Positions 35,136 to 45,402 of a stretch of DNA of 64,000 nt are shown in pieces. The DNA lies in assembly GCF_000374105.1 (NCBI RefSeq), contig NZ_KB893650.1, positions 428,862 to 492,861 of the forward strand, given 5' to 3'. Positions within the stretch are counted from its first letter, which is position 1. Every line of letters starts with the position of its first letter. The notes beneath the pieces were generated by a model. That model saw only the letters and a program-made list of their open reading frames with translations, was not told the DNA's origin and did no database searches. This DNA comes from Kangiella aquimarina DSM 16071. Lineage in GTDB: Bacteria; Pseudomonadota; Gammaproteobacteria; Enterobacterales; Kangiellaceae. The position numbers and the translations under genes were made by a program.

Positions 35136-36035
35136 TCACTCCTTGTTCTTTATTGTAGCTTTAATAGCAGAAACAAACGCATCACAGGATGCCTGACCGC
35201 CATGCCTAAAAAATAGTGACGGTTCGATCAACTCCATTTCGTTCAGGTACGGTGTTCCTGCCAGGTCGTGTAAAAAATCAATACGAGCGTACAGTAAACT
35301 ATCTTCAGATGCCGGTAAATAGTGGTCACAGACATAAGCAATCGCTTTATTGGCAAGCTCGATTTCTGCATCGCTCAAGTGATAAGGAAAGTCACTGGCG
35401 CCATAATCATCCTGAACTCTGAAGTCGCCCTGGACTGGAACTTTTCGTGTGCCGTGACTGAATTGGTTATTAAAGAAGATGCCGGATGTTTCGCCAAAAC
35501 TTTCAACTGTCGATAAGTAAGGTTGCAATACCAGATCTTCTGTTGCTATCAGACGATCAATATGTGCTTGGGCACTCTCTAAACCTTGCTCATTGGCATC
35601 AAAACGACAACATTCCCGGGCATTGGCACCAATCAGTGGTTTGATAAAGCCTTTTTGCCACCCTTTGGTCTGCATGATCGATTTAATATCGTAGGCTTGA
35701 CCGCGTTCGAGCCAGACGGATGGCGCTATCTGAATACCATTCTGTTCCAATTCGCGGAGGTAACTTTTATGGCTGTTCCAGTGAATGATGGACTCAGGAT
35801 TGTATAGGCGGGTCTGCTGGCTGACCGTTTTTATCCAGTCAGTGAATTCGTCGAATCGTTCCTGGTAATCCCAAGTGGTGCGAATGAGACACAGGTCATA
35901 ATTAGACCAGTCAGTATTACTGTCCCAAGGTACCACATCAAATTCTATGGCGGCTTTAGTCAGCGCCTTAAAAAAAGGCTGGTCATCCTGCTCCCAGTCG
36001 GGAAGGTTATGCCTAGTCGCGATGGCTATCTTCAT
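35136..36035 (-). CDS. ATP-grasp domain protein, glutathione synthetase-like
   Basis: 299 residues, cytoplasmic. It resembles the RimK/glutathione-synthetase fold as in DcsG-like proteins: an N-terminal pre-ATP-grasp part (CLIRTTWDYQERFDEFTDWI), the ATP-binding lysine segment GFIKPLIGANARECCRF, and the metal-binding ARIDFLHDLAGTPYLNEMELIEPSLFF near the C-terminus. Such enzymes join a carboxylate to an amine or thiol with ATP. The substrate is unknown. Nearby gor tempts one to think of thiol metabolism, but the gene is in a different operon, with the TraB protein. Confidence 0.85.
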   Translation of the reverse strand: MKIAIATRHNLPDWEQDDQPFFKALTKAAIEFDVVPWDSNTDWSNYDLCLIRTTWDYQERFDEFTDWIKTVSQQTRLYNPESIIHWNSHKSYLRELEQNGIQIAPSVWLERGQAYDIKSIMQTKGWQKGFIKPLIGANARECCRFDANEQGLESAQAHIDRLIATEDLVLQPYLSTVESFGETSGIFFNNQFSHGTRKVPVQGDFRVQDDYGASDFPYHLSDAEIELANKAIAYVCDHYLPASEDSLLYARIDFLHDLAGTPYLNEMELIEPSLFFRHGGQASCDAFVSAIKATIKNKE

Positions 36036-36096
36036 TGAGTAAGTTAAGACAAGTTATAAGGCCGGTTATTATGGAGTACAAACTAAAGAGGCACAA

Positions 36097-38529
36097 TTAA
36101 CGACGTGCAAAAGTGACTTTTCCTTCGCGTAATAAATCAGTAATTGCGGTAGCTGACATTGGTCGACAGAACAGCATGCCCTGCCCCATATCACAACCGA
36201 GAGATTGTAAAATTGACATTTGTTGAATGGTTTCGACACCTTCGCCAACCGTGTGCATATCAAGGCTTTGGGCAAGCGAGATTATACTGCGAATAATATT
36301 CACATTGGTCATCCGATCCTGCTTTTGGCTGCTCAGCTGAGAAACGAAATACATATCAATTTTAAGGTTATCTACCGGTAGCTGGCTTAAATAGGCTAAG
36401 GAGGAATAGCCTTTACCAAAATCATCAATCGATAACTTAATGCCCAGCTCTTTAAATTGATTGAGTACTTTGACGGTATTCACCACATCAGTCATCGCTG
36501 CACTTTCGGTAATCTCAACCTCCAGTGCGCTGCCCGGTATATCGTAGGTGCGCATGGTGTCGGAAAACTGATTGAGCAGATTAAAATTACGTAAATCCTT
36601 AATTGAGAGATTAAGAGCAACGGTGGTGTCTATGCCCATATTGCGCCAGGCAACAATCTGTTTACAGGCCAGATCGGTGACTTGTTGGCTAAGTTCATGG
36701 ACCAAGGTGCTTTCTTCAGCAATTGGGATAAAGACGCTGGGAGAAATATCGCCGTGGTCAGGGTCATACCAGCGACAAAGTGCTTCTACGCTTCTGATGA
36801 GACCCGTTTTGATGTCCACTCGAGGCTGGTAATAAAGCTTTAAGTGCTCGTTTGCTATGGCGGTTTTGAGCTTTTTCTCAACCGACCGACGACGATTTTC
36901 CCGTTCACTATGTTTAAGCTCATACAACTGATATTGATTGCGTTCTTTTTTAGCGGAATACATGGCAATATCTGCAAAACGGAACAGATCTTCAGCTTTT
37001 TTACTGTGATCGGGGAAGATGCTGATGCCAATACTGGCTCCCGTCTGAACCGTATGACTATCGGCCTGAAACGGTGTCCGGAATTGTTGCAGGATACGGT
37101 CTGCAATATGGCGTGCCTCTTTTTCTGAAGTCTCGGGCAGGACGATAGTAAATTCGTCGCCCCCTACCCGCGCCAGAGTATCTGAACTGCGTAGGCACTT
37201 ATGAATGGTTTTGGCAACGGTCTGCAATAAGGCGTCCCCTACCGAGTGACCCAAGGTGTCGTTAATTTCCTTGAAGCGGTCGAGATCGATATACATCAGC
37301 GCCAGTTTGGAATCGTTCTTTACAGAATCCGCCAGGCCTTTGAGTAACCGTTTACGCAGCAAATAGCGATTAGGAAGCTGGGTCAGTGGGTCATAGTTTG
37401 CCAGATTATGGATCTTCCGTTCGGCCTGTTTGCGTTCGGTAATCACATGAAAGTTAACGGTAACGCCCTGAATGTCAGGATCATTCAAATGATTGACCAA
37501 GCGGCTTTCAATCCATAGCACATGACCATCTTTATGATTAATGCGGCGCTCAACGACTGATAGTGCGCCTGGGTTTTCGGCCACATAGCGTAAATTGGCG
37601 GCCGCTTCTTCCCTATCCTCTTCATAAATGAAGGTGTCCAAGGTTTTTCCCACCAAGTCTTGTTCTGTATAGCCGGTAACACGTGTGACTGATGGAGAAA
37701 TATAGGTCACATTCATATTCTGGTCATACATCAGAATACAGTCGTAACTGTTCTCAACCAGGGTGCGGTAGTATTTATCCTTGCGTCGTAGCGCATACTC
37801 AGTTTCAAAATCTTTCTGAATTTGATGGATGGAGCCAATTTCAATAATGGCATTACCTTTATCGTCACGTGCATAGATGGTGCTATGGATTTGAATCCAG
37901 ATCCATTCACCATCTTTTCTTTTAACCCGAAAATCGGCGGGCACAACCTCTTTATCTCCACTTTCAGCGAGCTTTTGTTCCTGAGCTTTAACGATGTCCA
38001 TGTCATCTGGGTGAACGGTTGAATAGACACCGTCTGGCATTGCCTCGAATTCTTCCTGGCTGTAGCCTAGCAGCTCGCTGAAGTATTCCAGGCCTTCAAC
38101 AAACAATTGAGTTCGATAATCAAGGACATAGATAAAAATAGGGGCCTTATCAAGAACTGTGTTCTTGTAGATCGAAAGCAGGCTGGGCGTTGTTTCCTGA
38201 TCATTCAGATTGAGTTCTGGCGCAGGTTGAAGCGAAACCAGAACATTCAAGTGAGATTTGTCTTTAGGGAGCCGTGTAATAGAGGCGATAAAATACCGCT
38301 CTTTGCGGATATCAGGCAGTGAAACTACTGCGCGTAGCTTTTCAGCACTCAGCAATTCCGCTGGTAGCCATTCTTTGAGCTCTATCCCTTGAAGTGTCGA
38401 TGCTGGTATGGACTTATCGATACAGATGGCTTTAATGACATACTTGTCATTACAAACCAATACTGCTGAATAGTCATTTTCGACAAGGCTTTGTAGGGTA
38501 GATTCAGGTAATGGAGGTTTGCTAAACAT
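36097..38529 (-). CDS. PAS-GGDEF-EAL cyclic-di-GMP signalling protein
   Basis: 810 residues from the ATG at 38529. At least two PAS domains (about 125-245 and 255-375, the latter with YISPSVTRVTGYTEQDLVGKT) follow a degenerate sensor region. GGDEF (456-460) is intact with an RxxD inhibition site at 447-450. The EAL domain begins at about 565 with the EAL motif at 582-584 and DDFGKGYSSLAYL downstream, so both activities look catalytically possible. It has no membrane segment, so it senses a cytoplasmic signal. It is monocistronic. Confidence 0.93.
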   Translation of the reverse strand: MFSKPPLPESTLQSLVENDYSAVLVCNDKYVIKAICIDKSIPASTLQGIELKEWLPAELLSAEKLRAVVSLPDIRKERYFIASITRLPKDKSHLNVLVSLQPAPELNLNDQETTPSLLSIYKNTVLDKAPIFIYVLDYRTQLFVEGLEYFSELLGYSQEEFEAMPDGVYSTVHPDDMDIVKAQEQKLAESGDKEVVPADFRVKRKDGEWIWIQIHSTIYARDDKGNAIIEIGSIHQIQKDFETEYALRRKDKYYRTLVENSYDCILMYDQNMNVTYISPSVTRVTGYTEQDLVGKTLDTFIYEEDREEAAANLRYVAENPGALSVVERRINHKDGHVLWIESRLVNHLNDPDIQGVTVNFHVITERKQAERKIHNLANYDPLTQLPNRYLLRKRLLKGLADSVKNDSKLALMYIDLDRFKEINDTLGHSVGDALLQTVAKTIHKCLRSSDTLARVGGDEFTIVLPETSEKEARHIADRILQQFRTPFQADSHTVQTGASIGISIFPDHSKKAEDLFRFADIAMYSAKKERNQYQLYELKHSERENRRRSVEKKLKTAIANEHLKLYYQPRVDIKTGLIRSVEALCRWYDPDHGDISPSVFIPIAEESTLVHELSQQVTDLACKQIVAWRNMGIDTTVALNLSIKDLRNFNLLNQFSDTMRTYDIPGSALEVEITESAAMTDVVNTVKVLNQFKELGIKLSIDDFGKGYSSLAYLSQLPVDNLKIDMYFVSQLSSQKQDRMTNVNIIRSIISLAQSLDMHTVGEGVETIQQMSILQSLGCDMGQGMLFCRPMSATAITDLLREGKVTFARR

Positions 38530-38728
38530 CAAAACTAAATCCGCCTGTTCGGTATACTCCCTGTTGGTTGAATAAGCATAACCATCAACGGTGATAAGTG
38601 CAAATATGACTTACTGAAATAACAGTCATTATAGGACAAAAGGAAATATAGGCAGTTAGGGTATATTAGGTTTGAGATTAGGGTGAGACAGGCTAAAATA
38701 GCGGCAGAACGTAACAGGATACAACCTA

Positions 38729-39265
38729 ATGACGATTAGAAAATTTAATCAGCACCAGCCGCAACTAGGCGATAAGGTCTATGTAGACGAGACAGCACTG
38801 GTAGTGGGCAATGTACAGATTGGTGAAGACAGCTCAATCTGGCCAATGGCGGTTTTAAGAGGCGATGTGCATTCCATCCATATTGGCGCACGAACCAGTA
38901 TTCAAGATGGTACAGTATGCCACGTTACACATGCTGGCCCTTATGATCCCGAAGGTCATGATCTGTATGTCGGCGACAATGTGACCATTGGTCATAAAGC
39001 AATTCTTCATGGTTGCCGTATCGAAAGTAACTGTCTGATAGGTATGGGAACAGTTGTTATGGACGGAGCCTTGATTAAAGAAAACGTCATCGTTGGCGCC
39101 AATAGTCTGGTACCTCCAGGGCGTGTCCTTGAAAGTGGTTATCTCTGGGTAGGTTCACCAGCCCGCAAAATTCGAAAACTGAGTGAAGAAGAAACCGCCT
39201 TCTTCAAATATTCAGCAGATAATTATGTAAAGTTGAAGAATCAGTATTTAAATCAGGAAGATTAA
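38729..39265 (+). CDS. gamma-class carbonic anhydrase-like hexapeptide-repeat protein
   Basis: 178 residues, the length of the YrdA/CaiE family. A left-handed beta-helix of hexapeptide repeats runs through most of the protein (for example SIWPMAVLRGDVHSIHIGA and NVTIGHKAILHGCRIE), with the metal-binding histidines in CHVTHAGP and IGHKAILHG. It probably binds zinc or iron; whether it has carbonic anhydrase activity is unknown for this subfamily. It stands alone, with a terminator just past the stop. Confidence 0.92.
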   Translation: MTIRKFNQHQPQLGDKVYVDETALVVGNVQIGEDSSIWPMAVLRGDVHSIHIGARTSIQDGTVCHVTHAGPYDPEGHDLYVGDNVTIGHKAILHGCRIESNCLIGMGTVVMDGALIKENVIVGANSLVPPGRVLESGYLWVGSPARKIRKLSEEETAFFKYSADNYVKLKNQYLNQED

Positions 39266-39292
39266 AAAAACCGGCTTTTGCCGGTTTTTTTA
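39264..39292. terminator. bidirectional terminator
   Basis: A CCGGC / GCCGG stem with a four-T loop is flanked by a run of A on the left and seven T on the right. It can end transcription from both the hexapeptide-repeat gene and the convergent DUF481 gene. Confidence 0.92.
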
Positions 39293-39305
39293 TAGGAGTG
39301 TTTTA

Positions 39306-40040
39306 CTAGAAACTATAACTGACACTGACTGTTGTCGTAGTGTCGCGCTTTTCAGCACCAACTGGTACTTCAGAGTTGTAGTTAATGTTATAAGCCAATT
39401 TGAGAGATAGACTTTCAGAAATATTGGTTCTCAGTGCCGTTTCTGATGTATAGGTATCAACGTCCTGTCCCCAGATTGCCGAAACTAACTGAGTGAAAAC
39501 CGCAGTTTCAGAGATGTTGTATTGGTAATCAAGGTCGCCACGAACAACGTTTTCTTTTTCGTCTTCTCCCGCTTCGATGGCATTAATACGGTAACCTAAA
39601 CCAAGGCCAAGCGAAAAGTGGCCAGTATCATCTTTAAACAATTCATGACCATAACCAACATAGGCACCCGCCTGATAATCGTAAGCACCGAAATAGTCAT
39701 CCATGTAATCGACAACGCTATAAACGAATGATCTTTCTGAAAGGTCATAACGGTTGTTCCATACGAAGGTATAGCGCTCCGCTTCACGAATATCGTCATT
39801 TCGGTTGGTCACGCCGGTGATGTGAACACCTGTTGACCATTCATCAGTAAGACGTGTGATGTATTTGAAGGCACCGTTTAAGCTTTCAGTCTCAGTGTTA
39901 CCAGTCGTGCTGATATAACCAAGGTCGATTGCACCGATATAACCTTCTTCAGGTGCGTCGGATAAAAGGCCACTTTGCGCAAATAAGGCAGGGGAAGAAA
40001 AGCAAACGGCTAATGCCATCAGGGATTTTTTAAAGTTCAT
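39306..40040 (-). CDS. DUF481 outer membrane beta-barrel protein (YdiY-like)
   Basis: 244 residues. A signal peptide (LMALAVCFSSPALFAQ) is followed by a barrel whose strands alternate polar and nonpolar residues and by a C-terminal Phe (VSVSYSF), the outer membrane assembly signal. GYIGAIDLGYISTTGNTETESLNG is the DUF481 opening motif. Such proteins are small outer membrane barrels, and some are salt- or acid-induced; the function is not defined. Monocistronic. Confidence 0.92.
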   Translation of the reverse strand: MNFKKSLMALAVCFSSPALFAQSGLLSDAPEEGYIGAIDLGYISTTGNTETESLNGAFKYITRLTDEWSTGVHITGVTNRNDDIREAERYTFVWNNRYDLSERSFVYSVVDYMDDYFGAYDYQAGAYVGYGHELFKDDTGHFSLGLGLGYRINAIEAGEDEKENVVRGDLDYQYNISETAVFTQLVSAIWGQDVDTYTSETALRTNISESLSLKLAYNINYNSEVPVGAEKRDTTTTVSVSYSF

Positions 40041-40135
40041 GTCACTCTCGCTTTTTATATCAATCTACAAGCCAATAAAGCTGGGCATTTTAACAAATCA
40101 CTGACTAATAAAAATACAGGAAATGTTATAAAACG

Positions 40136-40930
40136 TTACATTCGGGACTTTAACCAGTGAAAAATTGATGGGTGTTGCAATTTTATCTGATCAAGAAAAA
40201 GAGATCGGTAGCGTTTGGCTGATTTGTCAGGTGATGAGGGAAGATCTGTGTCAGGCAACGATTGCTGAAAGACTTGGAACTGTTTGCGTTGAAAAGGAAA
40301 GCCGTCAGAAGCAATCACCAATGGCCATTGATGAACAACTGTTTGCCATAGCCATTGGCAGACGTCCTGCTCATGCACCAGATTCAACCATTTAGGGTTT
40401 TCTCTTTGGCCCGAGTCGAGCAGGCTATCAATCAGGCGTTGGCGCTGGGATGAATAGAGCCCAGAGGGTCTGACGATAGAGGTATTGGCATGCAGTTGCT
40501 TTATATTTTGCTCTGCTTCAAGCAGAGTCTGTCCCGAAAAGGAATCTGGCACAGGCCGGGTGTCTTCATAGATCACAGACTCAGTATTGCCACCATAGAC
40601 TGAGGTTGATGAAACAAAAACACAATGAAAATCCGTTTGTTGCTGATGCAAAAGAGCAATTAGATTAGAAACGGCGGTGATGTATGTTTGGCGATAAGCC
40701 GATTCAGTACGCTGGCCAGGAGCAAGAATGATAAATGCTTTGCTTATTTTTGGGAGTTTTGGCAAAGCCTGCTGATCATTCAAGAGATCATAACAAATAT
40801 GATGCTCGGACCAACCTTTGGGGTTTCTGGATAGAGTGATAGTGGGCTGATCAAGCGATTTAAGGTATTGATAGAAACGCTGGCCAAGCTTTCCAGTTCC
40901 AACAATCAGGTTTTTGCCTTGATTAGTCAA
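40136..40930 (-). CDS. NAD(P)-dependent epimerase/dehydratase-like protein (atypical SDR)
   Basis: 264 residues, cytoplasmic. The N-terminal Rossmann motif is degenerate but recognisable (LIVGTGKLGQRFYQYL, G-x-G-x-x-G), followed by a FVSSTSVYGGNTESVIYEDTRPVPDS segment typical of atypical short-chain dehydrogenases such as YeeZ. The usual Tyr-x3-Lys catalytic pair is not evident (the region reads SGQTLLEAEQNI), so it may bind a nucleotide without classical dehydrogenase activity. It overlaps gmhB by eight bases as the last gene of the glyQ operon. Confidence 0.82.
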   Translation of the reverse strand: MTNQGKNLIVGTGKLGQRFYQYLKSLDQPTITLSRNPKGWSEHHICYDLLNDQQALPKLPKISKAFIILAPGQRTESAYRQTYITAVSNLIALLHQQQTDFHCVFVSSTSVYGGNTESVIYEDTRPVPDSFSGQTLLEAEQNIKQLHANTSIVRPSGLYSSQRQRLIDSLLDSGQRENPKWLNLVHEQDVCQWLWQTVVHQWPLVIASDGFPFQRKQFQVFQQSLPDTDLPSSPDKSAKRYRSLFLDQIKLQHPSIFHWLKSRM

Positions 40931-41471
40931 TGGATTCCACCAACATCGCCAAGCTCTTTTCGACCAACAAATCTTTACCAGCCAGTTTGTTAAGAGTTTT
41001 CAGCCCCTTGCCTGTTAACAGCAGCACAAAGGGACAGCCAAAGTTTTGTGCGCACTGATAATCCGAGCTGGAATCGCCCACAAAAACTATTTCCTGTGGG
41101 TTCGCAGAGAATTTAGCAGCGATGTGTTCGAGCATCCGCGTTTCAGGTTTACGACATGAACAACCATCGTCTGGGTGGTGTGGGCAGTATTCAATATGAT
41201 CGATATGTCCATCATACTCTTTGAGTAACGCATCCATCTTGTCATGCATGGCATGTAAAATTGGCTCATCATAGAAGCCGCGTGCAATGCCCGACTGATT
41301 GGTGGCAATCGCAACTTTGAATCGTTGATTCAGTTTGGCGATGGCCGGCAAGCTGCCTGCGATAGGAATCCACTCTTCGGGTGACTTAATGTACTCATCT
41401 GAATCGTGATTAATGACACCATCACGATCCAGAACGATAACTTTAATTTTATCCCAATCTATTTTTGACAT
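40923..41471 (-). CDS. gmhB: D-glycero-beta-D-manno-heptose-1,7-bisphosphate 7-phosphatase
   Basis: 182 residues. The HAD phosphatase motif I is LDRDGVINHD (Asp15 and Asp17), motif III is DSSSDYQCAQNFGC, and the zinc site is YCPHHPDDGCSCRKP, a signature of GmhB rather than of other HAD enzymes. It removes phosphate in ADP-heptose synthesis for the lipopolysaccharide core. It follows glyS by two bases and overlaps the SDR-like gene, the order seen in many gammaproteobacteria. Confidence 0.94.
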   Translation of the reverse strand: MSKIDWDKIKVIVLDRDGVINHDSDEYIKSPEEWIPIAGSLPAIAKLNQRFKVAIATNQSGIARGFYDEPILHAMHDKMDALLKEYDGHIDHIEYCPHHPDDGCSCRKPETRMLEHIAAKFSANPQEIVFVGDSSSDYQCAQNFGCPFVLLLTGKGLKTLNKLAGKDLLVEKSLAMLVESID

Positions 41472-41473
41472 GG

Positions 41474-43534
41474 CTAGTTTTGTAGCAGGGAAATATCAGC
41501 TACCGAACCGAACAAGTCCTGCAGTTTTTTCAACATGGCCAGGCGGTTGGCTTTGATTGCTGCATCGTCAGCATTAACCATGACCTTGTCGAAGAAAGCA
41601 TCCACGTCATCGCGTAAACTGGCAAGGTGTTGCAGCTTGTCCTGATAATTGATCATGTCAGCTAATTTAGCTTCTGCATCGGCAATCGTTTTAGCCAGAG
41701 CCTGCTCTTCGGCTTCCAGCAATAAACCTGAATCAATTGACCCCGGTACTTCAATATCTGCTTTAGCAAGGATATTTTTCACGCGCTTATTGGCCGCTGA
41801 CAGACTGTCTGCCTCCGGTAAGGTCTGGAAGAACTGAACCGCCTTGATGCGGGCATCGAAATCAAGTGGTTGAGTCGGACGCAATGCCATAACCGCTGAA
41901 ATAGTATTGCTACTGACGCCTTGATCAAGATACCAGGCACGGAAACGCTCAAGAATGAAGTCCAGTAATTCTGCTTCCACATTGGCGTTACTGAGTGTGT
42001 CGCCAAAAGACGCCTTCGATTGTGCAATCAGGTCAGTCAGGTCGAGATTAAGTTGATTCTCAACGATGGTACGAATCAGACCAATCGCTGCGCGACGTAA
42101 GGCAAAAGGATCTTTTGCACCAGACGGCGCCTGGCCAATACCAAAAATGCCAACCAGAGAATCGACGCGATCAGCAATCGCCAAACATTGACCTACTGGA
42201 TTCTTGGCCAGTTGGTCACCTGAGAATTTCGGCAGGTACTGCTCGGTCATGGCGATAGCAACATTCTCGTTCTCGCCATCATGACGGGCATAGTAGGTGC
42301 CCATAATACCTTGCAGGTTATCGAACTCGCCGACCATGTTGGTGGCCAGATCGCATTTCGATAATAAGCCCGCGCGATGAGCCTGCTGCGCATCGGCACC
42401 AATCATTGGTGCGATTTTCGAAGCCAGTTCAGCGACACGCTGGGCTTTATCCTGCACTGAGCCAAGCTGTTTCTGGAACACCACATTCTTGAGATGAGCC
42501 TGATGACTTTCCAGACTGACTTTTTTATCGGTCTCGAAGAAGAACATCGCATCGGCTAAACGTGGGCGAATTACTTTTTCGTTGCCTTCGATTACGCTTT
42601 GCGGACGCTTACTTTCGATATTGCTCACGGTAATAAAGTTAGGCATCAATTTGCCGTCTTTATCCAGTACGTGGAAGTACTTCTGATGTTCTGCCATAGA
42701 AGAAATCAGACATTCCGCTGGAACGGATAGGAATTCATCATCGAACTTACCTGTAAGAGCTACTGGCCACTCGACCAGGCCGGTCACTTCATCCAGCAAC
42801 TCAGGAGTGATCTGAGCCTCGCCACCAAGCTTTTTCGCTTCGGCTTTGACCTGCTCTTCGATCAGTTGTTGACGTTCTTCGAAATCGACAATGACGTGTT
42901 CGGCTTTCAGTTTGTTCACGTAATCGTCAGCATCATGAAGTGAAACGCTGCCTTCGGACATAAAGCGGTGGCCGCGGCTGACGTTGCCTGTTTTAGTATC
43001 TAAAATTGTAGCTTCGAGTACCGATGAGCCGTGCAATAACACAGTCCAGTGCACCGGACGGATAAACTGAGCAGAACTGTTCCCCCAACGCATTGGCTTT
43101 GAAATTGGTAGCTTTTTTAATGCTGAATTCAGCATCTCTTCGATCAATTCAGATAGCGGCTGACCTTTTTGCGCGATGGTGTAACCCAGGCGCTCGCCCT
43201 TATCGGTTTCGATGCGATCCAGCTGATCCACTTCAACGCCACAGGATTTGGCAAATCCGACAGCGGCTGGCTTGGCAGAGCCATCATCGTTGAAGGCAGC
43301 GGCAACCGCAGGGCCAAGGCGTTCTACGTTCTTATCAGGCTGGCTATCCGCTAAATTGCGGATAATAAGCGCTAAACGACGCGGTGTCGCATAGTTCTCA
43401 ATGCTATCAAAGGTAAAATCGTTGCTTTGCAGGTTTGCAGCCAAGTTGTCGCGCAGAGCTTCGCTTAGTGTTTTTAATGCCTTGGGTGGTAACTCTTCGG
43501 TACCTAGCTCAAACAATAAATCGTATTGTGACAT
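41474..43534 (-). CDS. glyS: glycine-tRNA ligase beta subunit
   Basis: 686 residues, the normal length. The N-terminal LLFELGTEELPPKALKTLSEAL, the VSRGHRFMS motif and the C-terminal anticodon-binding-like helices match GlyS. It forms the alpha2-beta2 enzyme with GlyQ that charges tRNA-Gly. Its start is two bases from the end of glyQ and its stop two bases from gmhB, so all three are cotranslated. The gene is GC-richer than the flanking accessory genes. Confidence 0.97.
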   Translation of the reverse strand: MSQYDLLFELGTEELPPKALKTLSEALRDNLAANLQSNDFTFDSIENYATPRRLALIIRNLADSQPDKNVERLGPAVAAAFNDDGSAKPAAVGFAKSCGVEVDQLDRIETDKGERLGYTIAQKGQPLSELIEEMLNSALKKLPISKPMRWGNSSAQFIRPVHWTVLLHGSSVLEATILDTKTGNVSRGHRFMSEGSVSLHDADDYVNKLKAEHVIVDFEERQQLIEEQVKAEAKKLGGEAQITPELLDEVTGLVEWPVALTGKFDDEFLSVPAECLISSMAEHQKYFHVLDKDGKLMPNFITVSNIESKRPQSVIEGNEKVIRPRLADAMFFFETDKKVSLESHQAHLKNVVFQKQLGSVQDKAQRVAELASKIAPMIGADAQQAHRAGLLSKCDLATNMVGEFDNLQGIMGTYYARHDGENENVAIAMTEQYLPKFSGDQLAKNPVGQCLAIADRVDSLVGIFGIGQAPSGAKDPFALRRAAIGLIRTIVENQLNLDLTDLIAQSKASFGDTLSNANVEAELLDFILERFRAWYLDQGVSSNTISAVMALRPTQPLDFDARIKAVQFFQTLPEADSLSAANKRVKNILAKADIEVPGSIDSGLLLEAEEQALAKTIADAEAKLADMINYQDKLQHLASLRDDVDAFFDKVMVNADDAAIKANRLAMLKKLQDLFGSVADISLLQN

Positions 43535-43536
43535 GA

Positions 43537-44463
43537 TTACTTCTCCTCCGATTTATTGGTTTGCTGGTTACTGTTGTTAAGCATTGGGAATCCCAGTGCT
43601 TCGCGAGCGGCATAATAGCTCTCGGCGACAGAGCGGGCCATAGTACGAACCCGTAGAATGAAGCGCTGGCGCTCAGTTACCGAAATCGCGTGGCGCGCGT
43701 CCAGAAGGTTAAAGGCATGTGAAGCCTTCAACACCATTTCATAGGCGGGTAATGGCAAGTTATGTTCCATCAGGCGCATACACTCGCTTTCGCAATAATC
43801 GAAGAACTCAAAAAGCTTTTCGACATTGGCGTGTTCAAAGTTATAAGTCGACTGCTCGACTTCGTTCTGATGGAACACATCGCGGTAATAGACCGTTCCT
43901 AATGGGCCATCGGTCCAAACCAGGTCATAAATGCTGTCTACGCCTTGCAGGTACATGGCAATACGCTCAAGACCATAAGTGATTTCGCCCATTACCGGCT
44001 TACATTCAAGGCCACCGACCTGTTGGAAGTAGGTAAACTGTGTCACTTCCATGCCATTGAGCCAGACTTCCCAGCCCAGACCCCAGGCACCTAGCGTTGG
44101 CGATTCCCAGTTATCTTCTACAAAACGAATATCGTGTTCCAAGGGATCAAGACCAAGAGCCTTGAGCGAGCCGAGGTACATTTCCTGAATATCCAACGGA
44201 GATGGCTTTATCACCACCTGATATTGATAGTAATGTTGCAGGCGATTCGGGTTTTCACCATAACGACCATCGGTTGGACGACGGCAAGGCTGAACATACG
44301 CTGCACTCCATGGCTCTGGGCCAATGGCGCGCAGGAAAGTTGCAGGATGGAAGGTGCCGGCGCCGACTTCGAGATCCAGCGGCTGCTGAATGACGCAGCC
44401 CTGCTCGGCCCAATAATTTTGTAAGGTCAGGATTAATCCCTGAAAGGTCTTAGTGTCTGCCAC
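43537..44463 (-). CDS. glyQ: glycine-tRNA ligase alpha subunit
   Basis: 308 residues from a GTG at 44463, chosen because AAGGG lies just upstream and the protein then begins [23 protein letters not shown] as other GlyQ proteins do; the frame stays open for 46 more codons upstream without family similarity. [17 protein letters not shown] and [18 protein letters not shown] are class II synthetase motifs. First gene of the operon; tag is divergent. Confidence 0.96.
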   Translation of the reverse strand: MADTKTFQGLILTLQNYWAEQGCVIQQPLDLEVGAGTFHPATFLRAIGPEPWSAAYVQPCRRPTDGRYGENPNRLQHYYQYQVVIKPSPLDIQEMYLGSLKALGLDPLEHDIRFVEDNWESPTLGAWGLGWEVWLNGMEVTQFTYFQQVGGLECKPVMGEITYGLERIAMYLQGVDSIYDLVWTDGPLGTVYYRDVFHQNEVEQSTYNFEHANVEKLFEFFDYCESECMRLMEHNLPLPAYEMVLKASHAFNLLDARHAISVTERQRFILRVRTMARSVAESYYAAREALGFPMLNNSNQQTNKSEEK

Positions 44464-44632
44464 AATCTGTGCCCTTAATGGATGCTTATCTGCTTTATTT
44501 TGTGCAAAGAGCGAAATTATACGGTAATTCAGGTTATTTTCTAACCTTAGAGTGTGAAATATCGGGCTTTTTGTCGATTTCCAACTCGTGGTAACATTCA
44601 TTGAAATAAAAATCAGTCAATAAGATAAATAA

Positions 44633-45181
44633 ATGCGTAACCGATGCGGTTGGGTCAATGATGATCCGCTATATATTGAATACCATGACAATGAATGGGG
44701 TGTACCGACCTATGACGACCGCGAGTTATTTGAAATGCTCTGTCTGGAAGGTGCGCAGGCGGGCTTAAGCTGGATCACGGTGCTAAAAAAACGTGAGCAC
44801 TACCGCAGGGTGTTTGACCATTTTGATGCCGAGAAAATCGCGCTTTATGATGAAGTGAAGCGCGAGCAACTCTTGTCCGATCCCGGCATCATTCGCAATA
44901 AACTCAAAGTAAATGCTTTTATCGTCAACGCGCAGAATTATCTCCGCATTAAAGAGCAGCAAAGTTTCAGCGACTACCTGTGGCAGTTTGTGGGTGGTGA
45001 ACCCATCGTGAATAACTGGAAAAGTCTTAAACAAGTTCCTGTTACGACGCCTGAATCCGATGCCATGTCAAAGCAACTCAAAAAGGACGGTTTTAAGTTT
45101 GTCGGCAGCACCATTTGCTATGCCTTTATGCAGGCAACAGGGATGGTGGATGATCATACGGTGGATTGCTTTAAAAGATAA
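44633..45181 (+). CDS. tag: DNA-3-methyladenine glycosylase I
   Basis: 182 residues. The zinc-binding N-terminus CGWVNDDPLYIEYHDNEWGVP and the CLEGAQAGLSWITVLKKREHYR block are family signatures, and the C-terminal DGFKFVGSTICYAFMQATGMVDDH holds the remaining zinc ligands. It removes 3-methyladenine from alkylated DNA. It is divergent from glyQ, a common arrangement. The upstream 170 bp must hold promoters for both. Confidence 0.96.
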   Translation: MRNRCGWVNDDPLYIEYHDNEWGVPTYDDRELFEMLCLEGAQAGLSWITVLKKREHYRRVFDHFDAEKIALYDEVKREQLLSDPGIIRNKLKVNAFIVNAQNYLRIKEQQSFSDYLWQFVGGEPIVNNWKSLKQVPVTTPESDAMSKQLKKDGFKFVGSTICYAFMQATGMVDDHTVDCFKR

Positions 45182-45402
45182 AATCCCCTTTTTTTGTCCT
45201 AAGCTTTGCTTTAAGTCCTTTTATCGTAAATCATTTAAGAGCAACTAAACTCCTTCCTCAAAAAGACTTATGCCGCGCTCAGTAAAAAATTTAGTTTTAT
45301 GATGATGAGTTTGTTTGAAGGAAAATTTATATTTAAAGTTCAGTCAGTATTCATTTTAAGAACGCTAAGTTAGGTAATTTTAGTTAAGGCTTAAGGGATA
45401 CT

